DNA from: Spirogloea muscicola
Lineage: Eukaryota; Streptophyta; Zygnematophyceae; Spirogloeales; Spirogloeaceae
NCBI GenBank assembly: GCA_009602725.1
Contig: WELB01000036.1
Span: forward strand, 499,217 to 539,122
Length of the DNA stretch: 39,906 nt
Direction of reading: 5' to 3'
The notes under the pieces are model-generated. The model saw nothing but the letters and a program-made list of their open reading frames with translations. It ran no database searches and was not told the DNA's origin. Positions 1 through 11,064 of this stretch are shown in pieces. Position 1 is the first letter of the stretch. Every line of letters starts with the position of its first letter. Made by a program: the position numbers and the translations under genes.

Positions 1-981
1 AAAAATCTACATAACCTACAGCAGATTGACCCGCTCAATAACCACGGGTCAAAACATAAAGGTCACTACTCGATGCATGAATACTAGATGCCAGGAACGG
101 AGCCCTTCTGCCACCTACTAGAGCTCGCCCAGCTTTCTGGTGCAAGGCACTAGCCTGAGCACGCTGCAAACTGAAGGGGGCGAGCAGGGGGAAGAAGGGG
201 GCGAGCACTTTCTTCTTCACCAAGAAGAAGCAGCTCAGCCAGAAGGAGGCGAGCTCAACATGATGTGCATGTCAATCGAGCTACCACGGATGTGGCGGGG
301 GCGCGCTCACACGCGCCGGCGGCGAGCGAGAGGGCAAACCCCGGGGCGCCCGCCGACGTGGCGGCCGCCGCCGGGGGGGCCGCGCGCCGGCCAATGGCGC
401 CGCGGGCCGCCGTCGGGGATATTGGCGCGGAGGGGGAAGAGGAGCAGGGTGTTTGACGACAAATTTCCGAGGGTTCATTTCCGAGATAGGCGCCCCATTT
501 CGTGGGTCTCCTATTGCAGGCGCGATATATGGCGTCCGGTGATGTAGTTACGAACACCCTCTGTATGCACCTGACTGGCCTTTACAGCCGCTCTCTGAGT
601 CTCAGCTGCCGCACTCCTTGTTTTTTGGTCTGTAGACAGGAGGCGTGATTGCGTTTCTTTCTGTTGGAGGCGTAATTGCGGCACCAGCAGCGCGCCCTCC
701 CCACCCCACCCCCCCGGGGTTTCCAACCCCCCTCCTCTCCTCCACCTCCCTCCTCCCACGGCTTTTCTCCCGCCACTCCCCCCACACCCATCACCACCGC
801 CCCTTCTTCGTCTGCGCCCGCCGGCCGCCATGGCGGAGCTGCCGCCGCCACCAGGCGCCGCCGCGCGTCGCCGGGCCGTCGGTCGGCCGCGCCGGAGCCG
901 GCGCGACGATGACGACGACTCCGTCGACATCTAGGTAGAACGCCCCAGCCTGCAGGCCGGCGGCGGCGGTGGGGCCTGCTG
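1..981. other. Left flank and upstream region of the EPL1-like gene; no supported gene
   Basis: Open frames occur on both strands, but they are Arg/Pro/Ala/Gly-rich translations of CpG-rich sequence, mainly around 290-430 and 810-975. None resembles a known protein or shows a splice pattern. The right part must hold the promoter and 5' UTR of the gene starting at 982. No TATA box or other motif could be assigned with confidence. The first 280 bases may belong to a neighbouring gene outside the window. Confidence 0.5.
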
Positions 982-3900
982 ATGACCGTGGCGCCCCCTT
1001 GGCACGATGCTGAGAGCAGCATGCTCTCCGGCCAGCCCGTCCTGCCCGAGATGGTCATCGTTGACGCCAAGGCCCAATTCCAAACGGAGCGCCGCGTCCT
1101 GCGGGCTAAGCGACCAGCCCCAGAGTGCCAGAAGCCCCAGTCCAAGCGGCCCGGGCCCCTGCAGCAAGTTTGCCTCACGCCCAGCGATGGCCCTAAGATT
1201 GTGGGCCGCAGGATCAAAGTCTTCTGGCCCATGGAGGCCAAGTATTTCTTTGGAGTTGTGAGGGCGTACAACAGCAGGAGGCAGGAGCACAGGGTTGTCT
1301 ATGACGATGGAGATGAGGAGTGGCTCAAGCTGGACAAGGAGACATTCAAACTGCAGGTACGTGGCGGAGAGCCTGCTATCCTCCGACCAGGCCATTCTGC
1401 GATCAAGCAACGGCAACCGGAGGTGTCTGGAATACGGGATGATGTGGCAGCAGCGTCGCAGCGGAAGGTGCAGAGCGAGCCGGCAATTAGAGGAGGGAAT
1501 CCCCAGGCCCTTGGTTTGGAGGAAGCTCAGGTCAGTAATAGCAACTGACCTGAGCAGACATTGCTGATGCCAGAATGTCATGATCTATCATCGATATTAG
1601 CATTGTTGCTAGTGTATCGCATGTACTCTTTCAACTCCAACAGTGTACATTAGCTCTCCACTTTCCAAACAACATCTCCTGATTGTTATCATCTTCTTGC
1701 CTTAATTGTCCAGGCACACGCAGATCCGCTCCGACAAGCTGTGAACGGGGAGGTGAGGGAGGTGGATGTTGTTGCGCCTCACATGGACCAAGTGCTTCCT
1801 GCGGCTGTGCCTCAAGTGGACCAAGTGCTGTCTGCGGCAAGGACTGATTCAGCCAGACAATGGCCAGGTCATGCCAAGCATAAGACAGCTGAGATTACTG
1901 GGAATCTGCCACTCAGAGCAAAGGCAGGGCGGCTTGACTTGGCACTTTCAGTCAGTGCTGCAGTTTTTGATGAGCTTCAGGATGTTGATGTTGAAGCCAT
2001 GGATTCAGTGGAGAGAAGGAATGCCAAACTTCAGGGGTCTGATAGGCAGCCGCAGGGTGTTGTGACCAGGAAAGTCGAGGCAACAGCAGTCAGTCCTGGG
2101 AGTGACAAGCAGATGCCTCCTCCTACACCTGCTCCGAAGATGTCCTTCACACGGAGGGCCGCAAGGGCTGCAGCAGCAGCAGAGGCTGCTGCTGAGGTCT
2201 CTGTAAGTACAGCTGTGAAAGCAGGGAAGGAGTGCACCACTGAGGCTGAGTCTGCCGAGGCAACTGCAGAGCAAGATCTGTACAACAAGCAGAATGGAGC
2301 CACGCCGCATGCACCACCTGTCAAGGCTTGGAAAGGGAGGCACCAGAAGGACAGGGCGAAGAAAGAGAAGAGCACTGCTGGTGCTGTGACCGTGGTCCAT
2401 GTAGCGCCAGCATGTGAAGTAGCTACACTGTGCTCAGATGAGGTGGCGCCAGGTGAGCAGGCTCCCAGGGTCGGCCTTTTGAAGCTGAAGCGCTGCCCTG
2501 CCAACAAAGCCGTCTGGCAAGTGGCGGAGCAGCTACACTCTCCGCAGCTGGCGAGTCCCAAGGTTGTTACCGCACTTGCAGCAGAGACCAAGCGGTTGCC
2601 AGATGCCCAGGCAAGGGCTCCTGCTCTGAACCTTCCATCCCAGTCCCCCTCGGCCGTGGACATGCTCCCACAGGGTGCTGATCTCTGGCTGGGAAAGGTA
2701 GCTTCACCTCAAGCCCCGAGCTCCATGCACAACGTAAATACGTCTCCGAGACCGGCAGCAGCAAATACATCGTTGAGGCCACGACTTCGGGGAGCCTTGA
2801 AACAGCCTAGTCCTGTGGTTGGAGGAGAGGCCGAGCCCTCAGACACACCGCAGGCTGATGAGAAGAGGTCCTCAAGCCCAGAATCAGATGTCTGCAGGGC
2901 AAATGTTCTTGTCATCCAATCTGATCGGGGCTGGCGAGAGAGGCATGCAGCAGTTGAGCTGCGCTGCGATCCCAAGAGGGCGTGGTACTTGGCTGTGGTT
3001 GTTCGAGGGGGAGTCATGTTCACGTACAAGAGTGAGCAGCTGGGAAGCACCTCAAGCACAAACCGATGCAGTAACAAAATAGTCTGGCGCAGTGACAAAG
3101 CCTGGAGTCTGGAGTTTGAGGACCGCAAGGCTTGGCTCAGATTCAAGGACTATCACGATGATTGCTACCGGCATAATCTGCAAGCTGCAGCGTTGCGACA
3201 GATTCCGATACCAGGTGTCAAGGAGGTGTTGGATTATGCGCAGCTGCACCATGGTTCAAGATTCTCCCGGCCTGCTGGAAGATACATACGAGGTGGCCAA
3301 TCCGAGTCAGAATCGGCGCTGTCTAGCACACGGATTGTGTATGATATGGACAGCGATGATGAGGAGTGGCTGGCTGCTGTGAATCAGAAGAGGGCTATGG
3401 GGCCACGAGGCTCGAGGCTGCAGAACAAGATTGCTGAGGATGAGTACGAGCTTGTCTTTGATCAGTTAGAGAAGGCCTCTTACTCGTTGCAACAGCCTGT
3501 TGGCTTGGAAGCTGCTGTGGATCTCTGTGAGGGGGTTGCCACTCCAAAGGTGGTGGCACTGCTGCATGGCCGTTGGCTGGAAAGACGGCAGGCGAAAGAT
3601 CTTCCGCTTGTTCGCTACTTTCAGGTTTCCAAACCCGTGCCTTCGTTCCCAGTCGTCTGCTGGTCAAGTTGGATTATTGCTGGTCAGCTGGTATTTGCCA
3701 TGCACTAATTCCTAAAGATGGTGATTGTTGCTGGAGATTCGCTCGTAAATGGACAAAGCAAGCACGTACGTGCGCCTCAGCCAGGTTTCCAGCCAATTAT
3801 TGTAATTATGATTTGCTTGATACATGTGTCCTTGCCCTTGAAACTGACACTTTACGACATTGACTTATGCTGCAACTTCACGGTCACTGTTTTGTGTGCA

Positions 3901-5088
3901 GCCTCCGCCATGGATGCAGTACCAGTGGAAGTTGCAGGAGTGGCAGGCCAAGGTGGACAAGGAAGGATCGCATGCGGAATTGCCTCGTGTTGGCAATGCC
4001 TCCACCACACCCAAGGCTTCAAAAGCAGCAGACCTGACCAGGCTTCCTTCTAAGGAGATCCCTCATTCACCAGGGAAGCCGCAGCGGCCGCCACTCTTTG
4101 CATTCTGTCTGCGACCCCGGGGGCTGGACTCTAGCAGGCTGCACAGGCAGCGCTCTCATAAGAGGCAGCCTGATCGCCAGGCTTCAGAAGCTGGCAGAAG
4201 TGCAGAGGCAAGGTCGTCTGGGGCGTATGCCTTGCCTTCCCCTCGAGCACGTGGTTTCAAGGATTCTATCTGCAGCCCTGTTGGGAGCAGTCCAGGGAAG
4301 AGGCAACTGCTGCGGAAGAGGAAGGTGGAAAGCCTTCAAGGTTAGTATGCATGGTATCCTGGCCGGCCATGCTTCTATCAAGTAGTGCAGAAGTGATGAT
4401 GACGTGCAAGTTTTGGCAGTTGTATGGCGCACTTCACTGTCTTTCTTGTATCCAAGACAACTACCAACCTGTTGTTTCTGCAGTAATTGACACGTTGGCT
4501 CTTGTGGCTTGTGCAGAGGCCCTCAACATTTCTGCACTACCTGAGGAGCTAAACTGTGCCATGGCTTCCATGGATGTGGAAGGCAGGTGCCGCCAGTCTT
4601 GTGTGGAGTCAAAAGAGGAGGGTGTGGCATCTGCCTCGTTGCTTGAGGTTCAGTTCACCAGTGGCGACCCTCCCTCCTTGCCAGTTGCAGCTTCTCCGGT
4701 TGACAATTGCCATGCTGTTGGAGATGGAGTTGCTTCGCCATCAAAGACCTTGAGCTTCGGAGCTTGGCCTGCAGATGCCAAGCCTGTATTGCAGTCTCCT
4801 GCGTTGACAGCAGAAGGGAAGGCAGAGTTGGTTCCGTCGCTGGCTGGCGTGTCTGGCCCAGCAAGGCAGCAGAAAAAGGCCAAGGTCTACAGGGGGACAG
4901 ACCTTGCTGGCGGGCCTGGAATGCTAGCCATGGCAGCGAGGAATGCGAGGCGGAGGGCCGTGGACTTGAGAGCCAGAGCTTGTGCTCTTTATACAGTAGC
5001 CGACGCTGCCATGCGCAAGGCTGTAGCTGCATTAACTATTGCTGATGCCTTGGCTGGCGGCACAGCTTTGCCAGGGCTCCCGTCATGA
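982..5088 (+). CDS. EPL1: Enhancer-of-polycomb-like protein (EPL1), NuA4 acetyltransferase subunit
   Basis: Model: join(982..1530, 1714..3624, 3902..4340, 4517..5088), 1156 residues; all joins keep the reading phase and have GT-AG borders. Residues about 75-125 form a Tudor/PWWP-like module (GRRIKVFWPMEAKYFFGVV, then VVYDDGDEEWL), as found at the N-terminus of plant EPL proteins. Near residue 722 lies the EPL1 signature VYDMDSDDEEWLAAV. It is followed by a conserved segment ending LHGRWLERR, and exon 3 opens with PPPWMQYQWKLQEW, the usual continuation. The linker between is Ala/Ser/Pro-rich. The C-terminus holds an Ala-rich helix (CALYTVADAAMRKAVAAL). In fungi and animals EPL1 scaffolds the Esa1/Tip60 core of NuA4, so a nuclear chromatin role is inferred. 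The start is the first ATG in frame. The gene is tail to tail with the SERF gene. Confidence 0.88.
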
Positions 5089-5904
5089 TTGATTGCTGCC
5101 CGCCCTTCGCTTGTAAGAGTCATGGGTCAAGATTCTTGCCTCTCACTGCGCTGGCATTGGGTCTCTTAGTTGTGAGATCCAGTGCTTAACGTGCATGCTT
5201 CTTTCCAGTGTATGTTAACTTCACTGCACACTTATGGCTGGTAGAATCTACATTGTCAGCTCAGGAAACATTGGTGACAGTGGCACTTCTGTTGCATCTT
5301 CCTGGGTTCTGTGCTTCCAAGTCTGCACTTGTACTTGGCGTGCCTCACTGTGTGCAACTGTGAGAAATTTACAAGCTAGCGCCCGCATGGCTCTGTGGTC
5401 AGTGTCTGACCGGAATAGCACCAGGCATGTTAGATGGAGCGCGTTCTACATGTAAGTCGTGGCTCAGATTGCAGCCTCAGCAATGGCTTGCTTCAAGGTA
5501 TAGTAAATGTGCAGCAAGCAGATCTCAAGCGCAACACCTTTCTGCAGCTTGCTTGCCAGGCCGGTAGAGGTGACACAATGCGCAGTCGTGTTGCGCGGGC
5601 GCGTTGTGCAAGGCAGACAGTGCCGTGTTCAGCAATCTGCTTCTCAAGCGTGGCATAAGTACTCAGTCAACAAAACTCGGGCAAGACTGGCAGCGGGCTC
5701 GCCTGGCACACAATGGGTGCTACACTCAGTGCTACCACTCATACCACTCATACAAATAACCCTCTGAAGTTACGGGCGATCTGGGGCAGACGATCGCCGG
5801 GGGTAGACGGCGGTGCTTTGCAGGTGGTGCAGCCATGGCTTCGCAGAGGCTTGGCTGCGGCGGCCAACGGCCAGCCGCCGCGCTGGCCGCGCCCGGGGCC
5901 GGCG
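5089..5904. other. Convergent intergenic spacer between EPL1 and SERF genes
   Basis: This 816-base stretch carries the 3' UTRs of the two convergent neighbours. Only short frames of under 90 codons occur, with no recognisable domain and no splice pattern. A short CA-rich run (caccactcataccactcat) lies near 5735. I see no clear gene, terminator motif or RNA gene. Confidence 0.5.
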
Positions 5905-6096
5905 TCACTTCTTGCTTGAGCCGGCGGCGTCGTCCCCGCCGCCGCCCGCGGCCTTCTTGGCCAGCTTCTCCTGCAGCGCCTTGGCGTCCCGCTCCTTGCG
6001 CTGCGCGGGCGTCATGCCGTCATCCGACTTCTTGTTGGCGGCGTTGCGCGCCTCCGCGCGCTTCCGATCCGTCTCCCGCTGGTTGCCCCGCGTCAT
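5905..6096 (-). CDS. Small EDRK-rich factor (SERF / 4F5 family) protein
   Basis: A single-exon frame of 63 codons. The N-terminus MTRGNQRETDRKRAEARNAA matches the 4F5 family motif (M-[ST]-R-G-N-Q-R-[ED]). It is followed by KKSDDGMTPAQRKERDAKAL and a lysine/glutamine helix, then a low-complexity GGGGDDAAGSSKK tail. Family members are 55-75 residues, so the length is right. I chose the ATG at 6096 over the longer frame because the family motif begins exactly there. Upstream codons encode only a poly-Pro/Ala run derived from a (GCC)n repeat. SERF proteins are small, basic and mostly disordered. Animal and yeast members bind amyloid-prone proteins and nucleic acids; the role in algae is unknown. 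The gene is divergent from TFB5. Confidence 0.85.
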   Translation of the reverse strand: MTRGNQRETDRKRAEARNAANKKSDDGMTPAQRKERDAKALQEKLAKKAAGGGGDDAAGSSKK

Positions 6097-6133
6097 GGCG
6101 CCTGCTGCGGTTGCGGCGGCAGAGGCGACGGCG

Positions 6134-6166
<33 letters not shown>

Positions 6167-6406
6167 AGCTGCGGCGGCGGCGCCGGAGGGCGGTGGGGTA
6201 AGTGGCGGTGGTAGGGGCGGGCGATCTGCCGTCCTTTTTTTGGCCCTCCATGCCCTTTCAGGCCTTTCCGCCGCCCAGAGCCTTTCCACCCGAATGAAGT
6301 GGCCCAATAATCCTTGAGTAAGATATAAGTAATAGGATCAAAGGTCCAACACTCGGGCGGGCACGGCTGTGGCCCTCGCCGCGGCGGCGACGGCGGCGGG
6401 GGTACC
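6097..6406. promoter_or_regulatory. Bidirectional promoter region between SERF and TFB5
   Basis: 310 bases separate the start codons of two divergently transcribed small housekeeping genes, so both promoters and 5' UTRs must lie here. The SERF-proximal third is a GGC-repeat CpG-rich block. The centre contains an AT-richer patch (gagtaagatataagtaatag) near 6314. No canonical TATA box could be placed confidently. The assignment rests on gene arrangement only. Confidence 0.45.
6134..6185. repeat. (GGC)n trinucleotide repeat in the SERF 5' leader
   Basis: About ten uninterrupted GGC units are followed by an imperfect continuation. The tract lies 40-90 bases upstream of the SERF start codon, so it is probably in its 5' UTR, and it creates spurious poly-Ala, poly-Gly and poly-Pro frames in all directions. 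Confidence 0.8.
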
Positions 6407-6729
6407 ATGGTGGACGCCACCAAGGGCCTCCTGGTCGAGTGGTGAGTGCCCGCGCGTTCGTTGGTTGGTGGCTCTCGCCTGTGGGTCCCTCGTTCTCATC
6501 AGGTGCGAGGGTCCTCCGGCGGCGGCGGACCTGGGTGCGCAGCGACGTCCCCATGGCGCAGTTCATTGTGAGCCTGGACGCGAAGCTGGATGCCGCCCAC
6601 AAGTTCCTGCTGGCGCGCCTCGACGACACGCACCTGCTCGTGCAGACCGCGGCGGCGGACATGCTGCGCCGCCGCGTTCAGGACTGGATGACCGAGAACA
6701 CGTACCAGAAACCCGACGGGCCGGCGTAA
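6407..6729 (+). CDS. TFB5: TFIIH subunit TFB5 / TTDA (GTF2H5)
   Basis: Model: join(6407..6441, 6543..6729), 73 residues, against about 70 in the family. Exon 1 gives MVDATKGLLVEW-ending codons, matching the family start M-V-N-x-x-K-G. The intron (gtgagt...gcag) splits a cysteine codon. Exon 2 gives DVPMAQFIVSLDAKLDAAHK and then the conserved L-D-D-T-H-L-L-V-Q strand, and ends NTYQKPDGPA. This protein stabilises the TFIIH core by binding p52/TFB2, and it is needed for nucleotide-excision repair and for normal TFIIH levels in transcription. The ATG sits in the context accATGg. A second AG inside the intron (atcag near 6500) is not used, because only the later acceptor restores the family frame. 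Confidence 0.9.
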
Positions 6730-6838
6730 GCGCCAGCCCCTGCCGCCGCCGCTGCCAGCGCCTATCGGGCGCCGGCACTGAGGTCGAGCTCAGGCGTGTC
6801 GGCTGAGCCAGAGAGGGAGAAGCGGCACTGGACTCAGC

Positions 6839-6871
6839 GGCGTGCATCACATCCTGTGTGTGATGCACGCC
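6839..6871. other. Perfect 13-bp inverted repeat (hairpin) downstream of TFB5
   Basis: Arms 6839-6851 (ggcgtgcatcaca) and 6859-6871 (tgtgatgcacgcc) are exact reverse complements, separated by 7 bases. The hairpin lies 110 bases after the TFB5 stop, in the spacer before the convergent ICD gene, so it could be in either 3' UTR. A function in 3'-end formation or mRNA stability is possible but unproven. Confidence 0.6.
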
Positions 6872-7197
6872 ACATGACAGCATCCTCGGATGGTGGTCTG
6901 TCAATCTGTGTAAAAGTGGTCCAGCATGCGGCAATGGAAGGTGCAGCTGCTTGAGACAGGCCGAGTCACTCGGTACCAATAGCCGGCTTCGCAGGATCTT
7001 TCCATGACCGCGCCCATGCTCGCCGCTGGCTAGAGCCTTTCTCCATGGCCCTCGGAGGAACAGCTATCGCATTTGACTCTGTGCAGGCTCTGGGGCAGAG
7101 GGATTGGGTCCTGCATTGCAAACCCCGTATTAAAAATACCCACCGCTTTCAACTCGGGCCATCGGCTGAGCCTTTTCAGTAAGTGCTGCAAGTGGCT

Positions 7198-7220
7198 GAC
7201 AGTATCTAGCTGATACTGTC
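7198..7220. other. 9-bp inverted repeat in the TFB5-ICD convergent spacer
   Basis: gacagtatc at 7198-7206 and gatactgtc at 7212-7220 flank a 5-base spacer. It is the second hairpin in the 686-base spacer between the two stop codons. The rest of the spacer (6730-7415) shows no gene. Confidence 0.45.
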
Positions 7221-7355
7221 TGCTTATTCAACATGGGCTGTCAGGAGACTACAGGCTAAGCGCAAGGCCATTGACCTTCGGAAGTGCTGGCTCTGATCGC
7301 TTGGTAAGTGCAAAACTACCCGCATCGCAATACAACTCATATGATCTCACAGACT

Positions 7356-7440
7356 GGGACACTGGATCCGTATTGCTATGGAGATGTCGCAGCCGCAGGG
7401 ACACTGGACCCAAATTTACAATCGGGATGTCGCAGCCACA
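7356..7440. repeat. Tandem duplication of about 42 bp overlapping the ICD stop region
   Basis: Two imperfect copies start at 7356 and 7398. Each begins gggacactgga and ends gatgtcgcagcc plus a few bases; the middles have diverged. The second copy covers the ICD stop codon (7416-7418) and the last codons of the coding sequence, so the first copy is a relic of the coding end lying in the 3' UTR. Confidence 0.6.
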
Positions 7441-10400
7441 GGGGCCTGCATGTTGTCCACAATGGCCTGCCCGAACTCGGAGCACTTGAGCAGCGTAGGT
7501 TTGCCATCCATCTGCCGATGGAAGTCATATGTGACTGTCTTGTTGGCAATGGTACGATTCATGCCGTCGATGATAAGGTCGGCTGCCTCCTCCCAACCAA
7601 TGTGCCGCAGCAACAACTCGCCTGAGAGAATGACAGAGCCCGGGTTGACCTTATCCTGCGAAACAAGCAACTCAATTCCTCATGAGGGGACCTCCTTGTG
7701 AGAACAACGGACATACTTGCAAGTGCATGCGAGAATGTATGACACGCCAAAGTCCCATAAATATAGTCGGAACAGGATAGTGATTCAAAGTGCGGCATAT
7801 CAAGCAGATTCTGTCTGTTCTTGAGCTTACCTGATCAGCATACTTGGGCGCCGTGCCATGAGTGGCCTCAAATATGGCATGGCCAGTCTCATAGTTGATG
7901 TTACCACCTGGAGCAATCCCAATGCCACCAACCTGTCCAAGAATCGCATCAAAAGTCAACGAAAGTGCTCCTTACCAGACTTGGGTTCATTCTGCAACAC
8001 GCGACACTGACAAAGGAAGTGCTTTGCATGCATGTGGATGCTGTATTGTCCATACACTGACCTGGGCAGCAAGCGCGTCACTAAGGTAGTCCCCATTCAG
8101 ATTCAAAGTGGCAATGACATCAAATGTGGTTGGGCGTGTCAGGACCTGTCAAAGGTCCAGTCTGAGTTGGAGGAGCTGCAACAACAGGCTGTGCAAGCTT
8201 GTCTGAGAAGATACTGACTTCTCCACTCAATAGATAGGACCTCTTCTGCGAGCACCAGAGACTGGTGTATGCCTGCCTGCTGTACTTGCAAGACAGCAAT
8301 TCATAAGTACCTGCTGTAGTGAAATGTCAGCAATTGCATCGCGTATCAGGACCTTCTTCTTCCATTTGCCATCGCCGTGCGTGGGATGCAAGTCCTTCAA
8401 CACGCTCTCCACCTCATTCAACAGGCTTTCCTTCCTTTGTGGCCCCATCAACCTGTATCCTGGCTCCAGGATCTTTGCATTGTCCTGTTCACATTTGTTG
8501 TCCCAACGATGGATTGTCGAGTTCAGACCTATAATGCAGAGCAAGCCATGCCCCTTCTTGCAGGGACCAAAGACACAGTCCTCTGTAACTGATTGTCGAC
8601 AGCTCCCACTTTTGCAAGCATAATATCCAGGCCTCCAAGAAGTGGCCTCCGAGCCTGCGGGACCAAGTGCAAGAGATAGGCAGCTTCGGTCGCATACACT
8701 GTAGGGATGGGTACCTCTGTGGAGATGTCAGGGTTGCCGTCTTTATTCTCCAAAATGTAACTCTCTCTCTCCGTAATGACCTCATCCCGGAATTCATCTC
8801 TTGCCAGCTCATAGCCCCAGTCTCGAAATGCTCCCTCTGTGAATTTCATGATGTTACCCTGCAGCGCCGTTGTTGAAAGTGAGGACCAAGAATACCAGAC
8901 AAGCCGAGTAAAATCCTTCTGTTCATGGTCAATAGCTGATAGGGGAGAGAAGCTAGCATTGCGTAGATTGTCAGGGCCCATGTACACTTCAGTGCTTGTT
9001 AGGTGCCATGATGTAGTCAGGGAAGGGACTTGTGCAAGAGCCAGCTTCTCACTTTATGTACAAGAGTGACGCTCTTCCGTCCTTTGGCCAGAGCAAATTT
9101 GATGGCAGCTCTTACAAGTCGTTTTGAACCTTGCTCTGAGACTGGCTTCAAACCAAAAGCTGAGGTCTCTGGAAATCTTATCTGCCATTGAGATGAACAG
9201 GCTAGCATGTAAGGGCAATACAAGCAGCAGCATTCACTAGCAAGAGCTTCTCATCTTATAGGCTGCTCTGTATGCAGTCTTGAGTCCACCTTCAAGATCT
9301 TCCACAAAGATACCTTCTTGTACATGTCAGGGAACTCGTCCATCAAGAAACTCCTGAACTTCTGCGCTTCGGCTGTGCCTGCCTTGAACTCAATGCCAGC
9401 ATATATGTCTTCAGTGTTTTCTCGGAAGATGACCACTTCCACCAAGTCAGGGCGCTTCACTGGTGAGGGAACCCCCTGTTGTGCAAGTATGTCTGCTCTT
9501 AGACTAGTCCGTTACCTTACTAAACTCAACTGCTTGCAAGACCTGACCTGGACAGACAGTACAAGAGTGCCAAGAAGGAACCACTGATTGATTGTAATCA
9601 AACAAGCGTCCTATCACCAAGTGCAAAGGCCATACCTAAAAGGACAAGCAAATGGCGCTTTTGCTGTGTAAGACGTGCAGAGCTACGCAGAGGTGTCCAG
9701 CGGTCTTGGTGCCAGTTACTATTGACACTTGTAACACCGCAACAGCTTCTCAATTGAGAATCTTGTAGGCTTGTGGAGCACCATGCATCAAAGTTACTGT
9801 CGTGTTAAGCAGTCACTCACTTCAAACCACCGCACTGGCCGCAGGCAAACATACAAATCCAGTTCTTGCCGAAGAGCAACGTTGAGAGATCGTATACCCC
9901 CACCGACTGGCGTTGTCAGTGGACCCTGGAGCAAATCCAGTCCACCAACTTTGCTGTTAGTGTAGGTAAACACTGCAAGAGTGTACATGCCTGTGGAGCC
10001 ATCTCTCTTCAAGTCAATCTCCACTACTGTACAGCATCAAAAGTGCCACAAGGCTCCAGTGCAGCTTCACAGTGAGCACTTGAGCCACTGCACGAGCCAC
10101 TGGTAAGTTGGATGAAGTGCTGCAATTTCTGACCTTGATGCCTACGAGGTACTTCTTAAAAGCCTCAATCGTCTCTTGGGGCAGCCACTCGCCAGTCTGC
10201 ACAAAGGCCTTCTCACCAGCTAGGACCTCCTTCCATGCTATTTGCCTGTGGAGTTAACAAAAGCTTGCTCCTTCACGATACGCACTACTTCAGCTCTGCT
10301 CCAAATGTGTCCAAGTCACAAGTACACTTTCATCCTTGCTTCTGCATGAATGAGTTGGGAGCTCCTTGCGTCATCCTTACCAAGCTGTCATGGCAGTGCG

Positions 10401-11064
10401 AGATACAAAGTAACAACTTGATCTCAAAAATTGTTCTGCTTGCACCTCTTCCCACTATATGCTTTTGCGACTGCAGAGTCGAAGACATTCTGGGCCGCCC
10501 TCCATATGTCCGGACCAGTTCCATCACCCTCAATGTAAGGTATGATTGGGTCATCTGGGACTTCCAAGCTGCCTCCTGGGTCCACCGAGATGGTATGAGC
10601 GGCGCGCGCAGGCTGCTGGCACAGCCACGGTCCGCTTGCTCGTCAGCACAGCTTAACCAGTGTAAGCTTCTTGCAACAGATTGCCATTGGATGTCATGTT
10701 AGACAGCTAGGAAGGCCTGAACATCCCCAAAGCGGCTCAATTATAACCAAAAGGGGCCCGAAAGAGGGCAAATTCCCAGTGCTGGCACTAAGGCACTGTT
10801 TAATGAGCTCAGGTTAGTGACTGAAGTATAGGACCGATGAGTGAGCAGGACAAGGCGCCAGGCTCTAGCAGGTCGAGCAGTGGCGAACGAGAGCAGCGGG
10901 GCGGGGACGGAGCTGGCCTGTATCCTGACGCCCGGCCCGGTCGTCGACGAGTATGATGGCCAGGCGGCGGCGTGGTTCGGGAGCGGGGGCGCTCCACGTG
11001 ACAGCGACGGGGCGCCGGAGGAGAGCGACAGGGAGCGCAGCGCGCGCTGCATGGCTGCGGCCAT
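7416..11064 (-). CDS. icd: NADP-dependent isocitrate dehydrogenase, bacterial (E. coli/cyanobacterial) type
   Basis: Eleven exons in reading order: 11064-10930, 10612-10446, 10245-10134, 9925-9821, 9475-9314, 9181-9053, 8858-8715, 8484-8311, 8145-8062, 7932-7831, 7655-7416. All phases agree; the exon 1 donor is the least certain. Conserved pieces are [19 protein letters not shown], the substrate loop [41 protein letters not shown]+[26 protein letters not shown] and [13 protein letters not shown]. The coenzyme-site residues that select NADP in E. coli Icd are kept: Lys-Tyr in PKYA, Val in DKVNPG, Tyr in TYDF and the following Arg. Exon 8 supplies an insertion of about 45 residues as in cyanobacterial Icd. 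The enzyme decarboxylates isocitrate to 2-oxoglutarate and makes NADPH. The N-terminus ([20 protein letters not shown]) is Arg/Ser/Ala-rich without acids, like a mitochondrial or plastid presequence. The gene is divergent from the NAGK-like gene. Confidence 0.92.

Noticed and set aside
582-1271. Long minus-strand frame of 229 codons overlapping EPL1 exon 1
   Set aside because: It is antisense to the well-supported Tudor-like exon and is Arg/Gly/Ala-rich from CpG-rich DNA.
8490-8812. Extension of ICD exon 7 past 8715
   Set aside because: The donor gtaccc at 8714 and the acceptor gaacag before 8484 join the family sequence exactly; the extension has no counterpart in Icd proteins.
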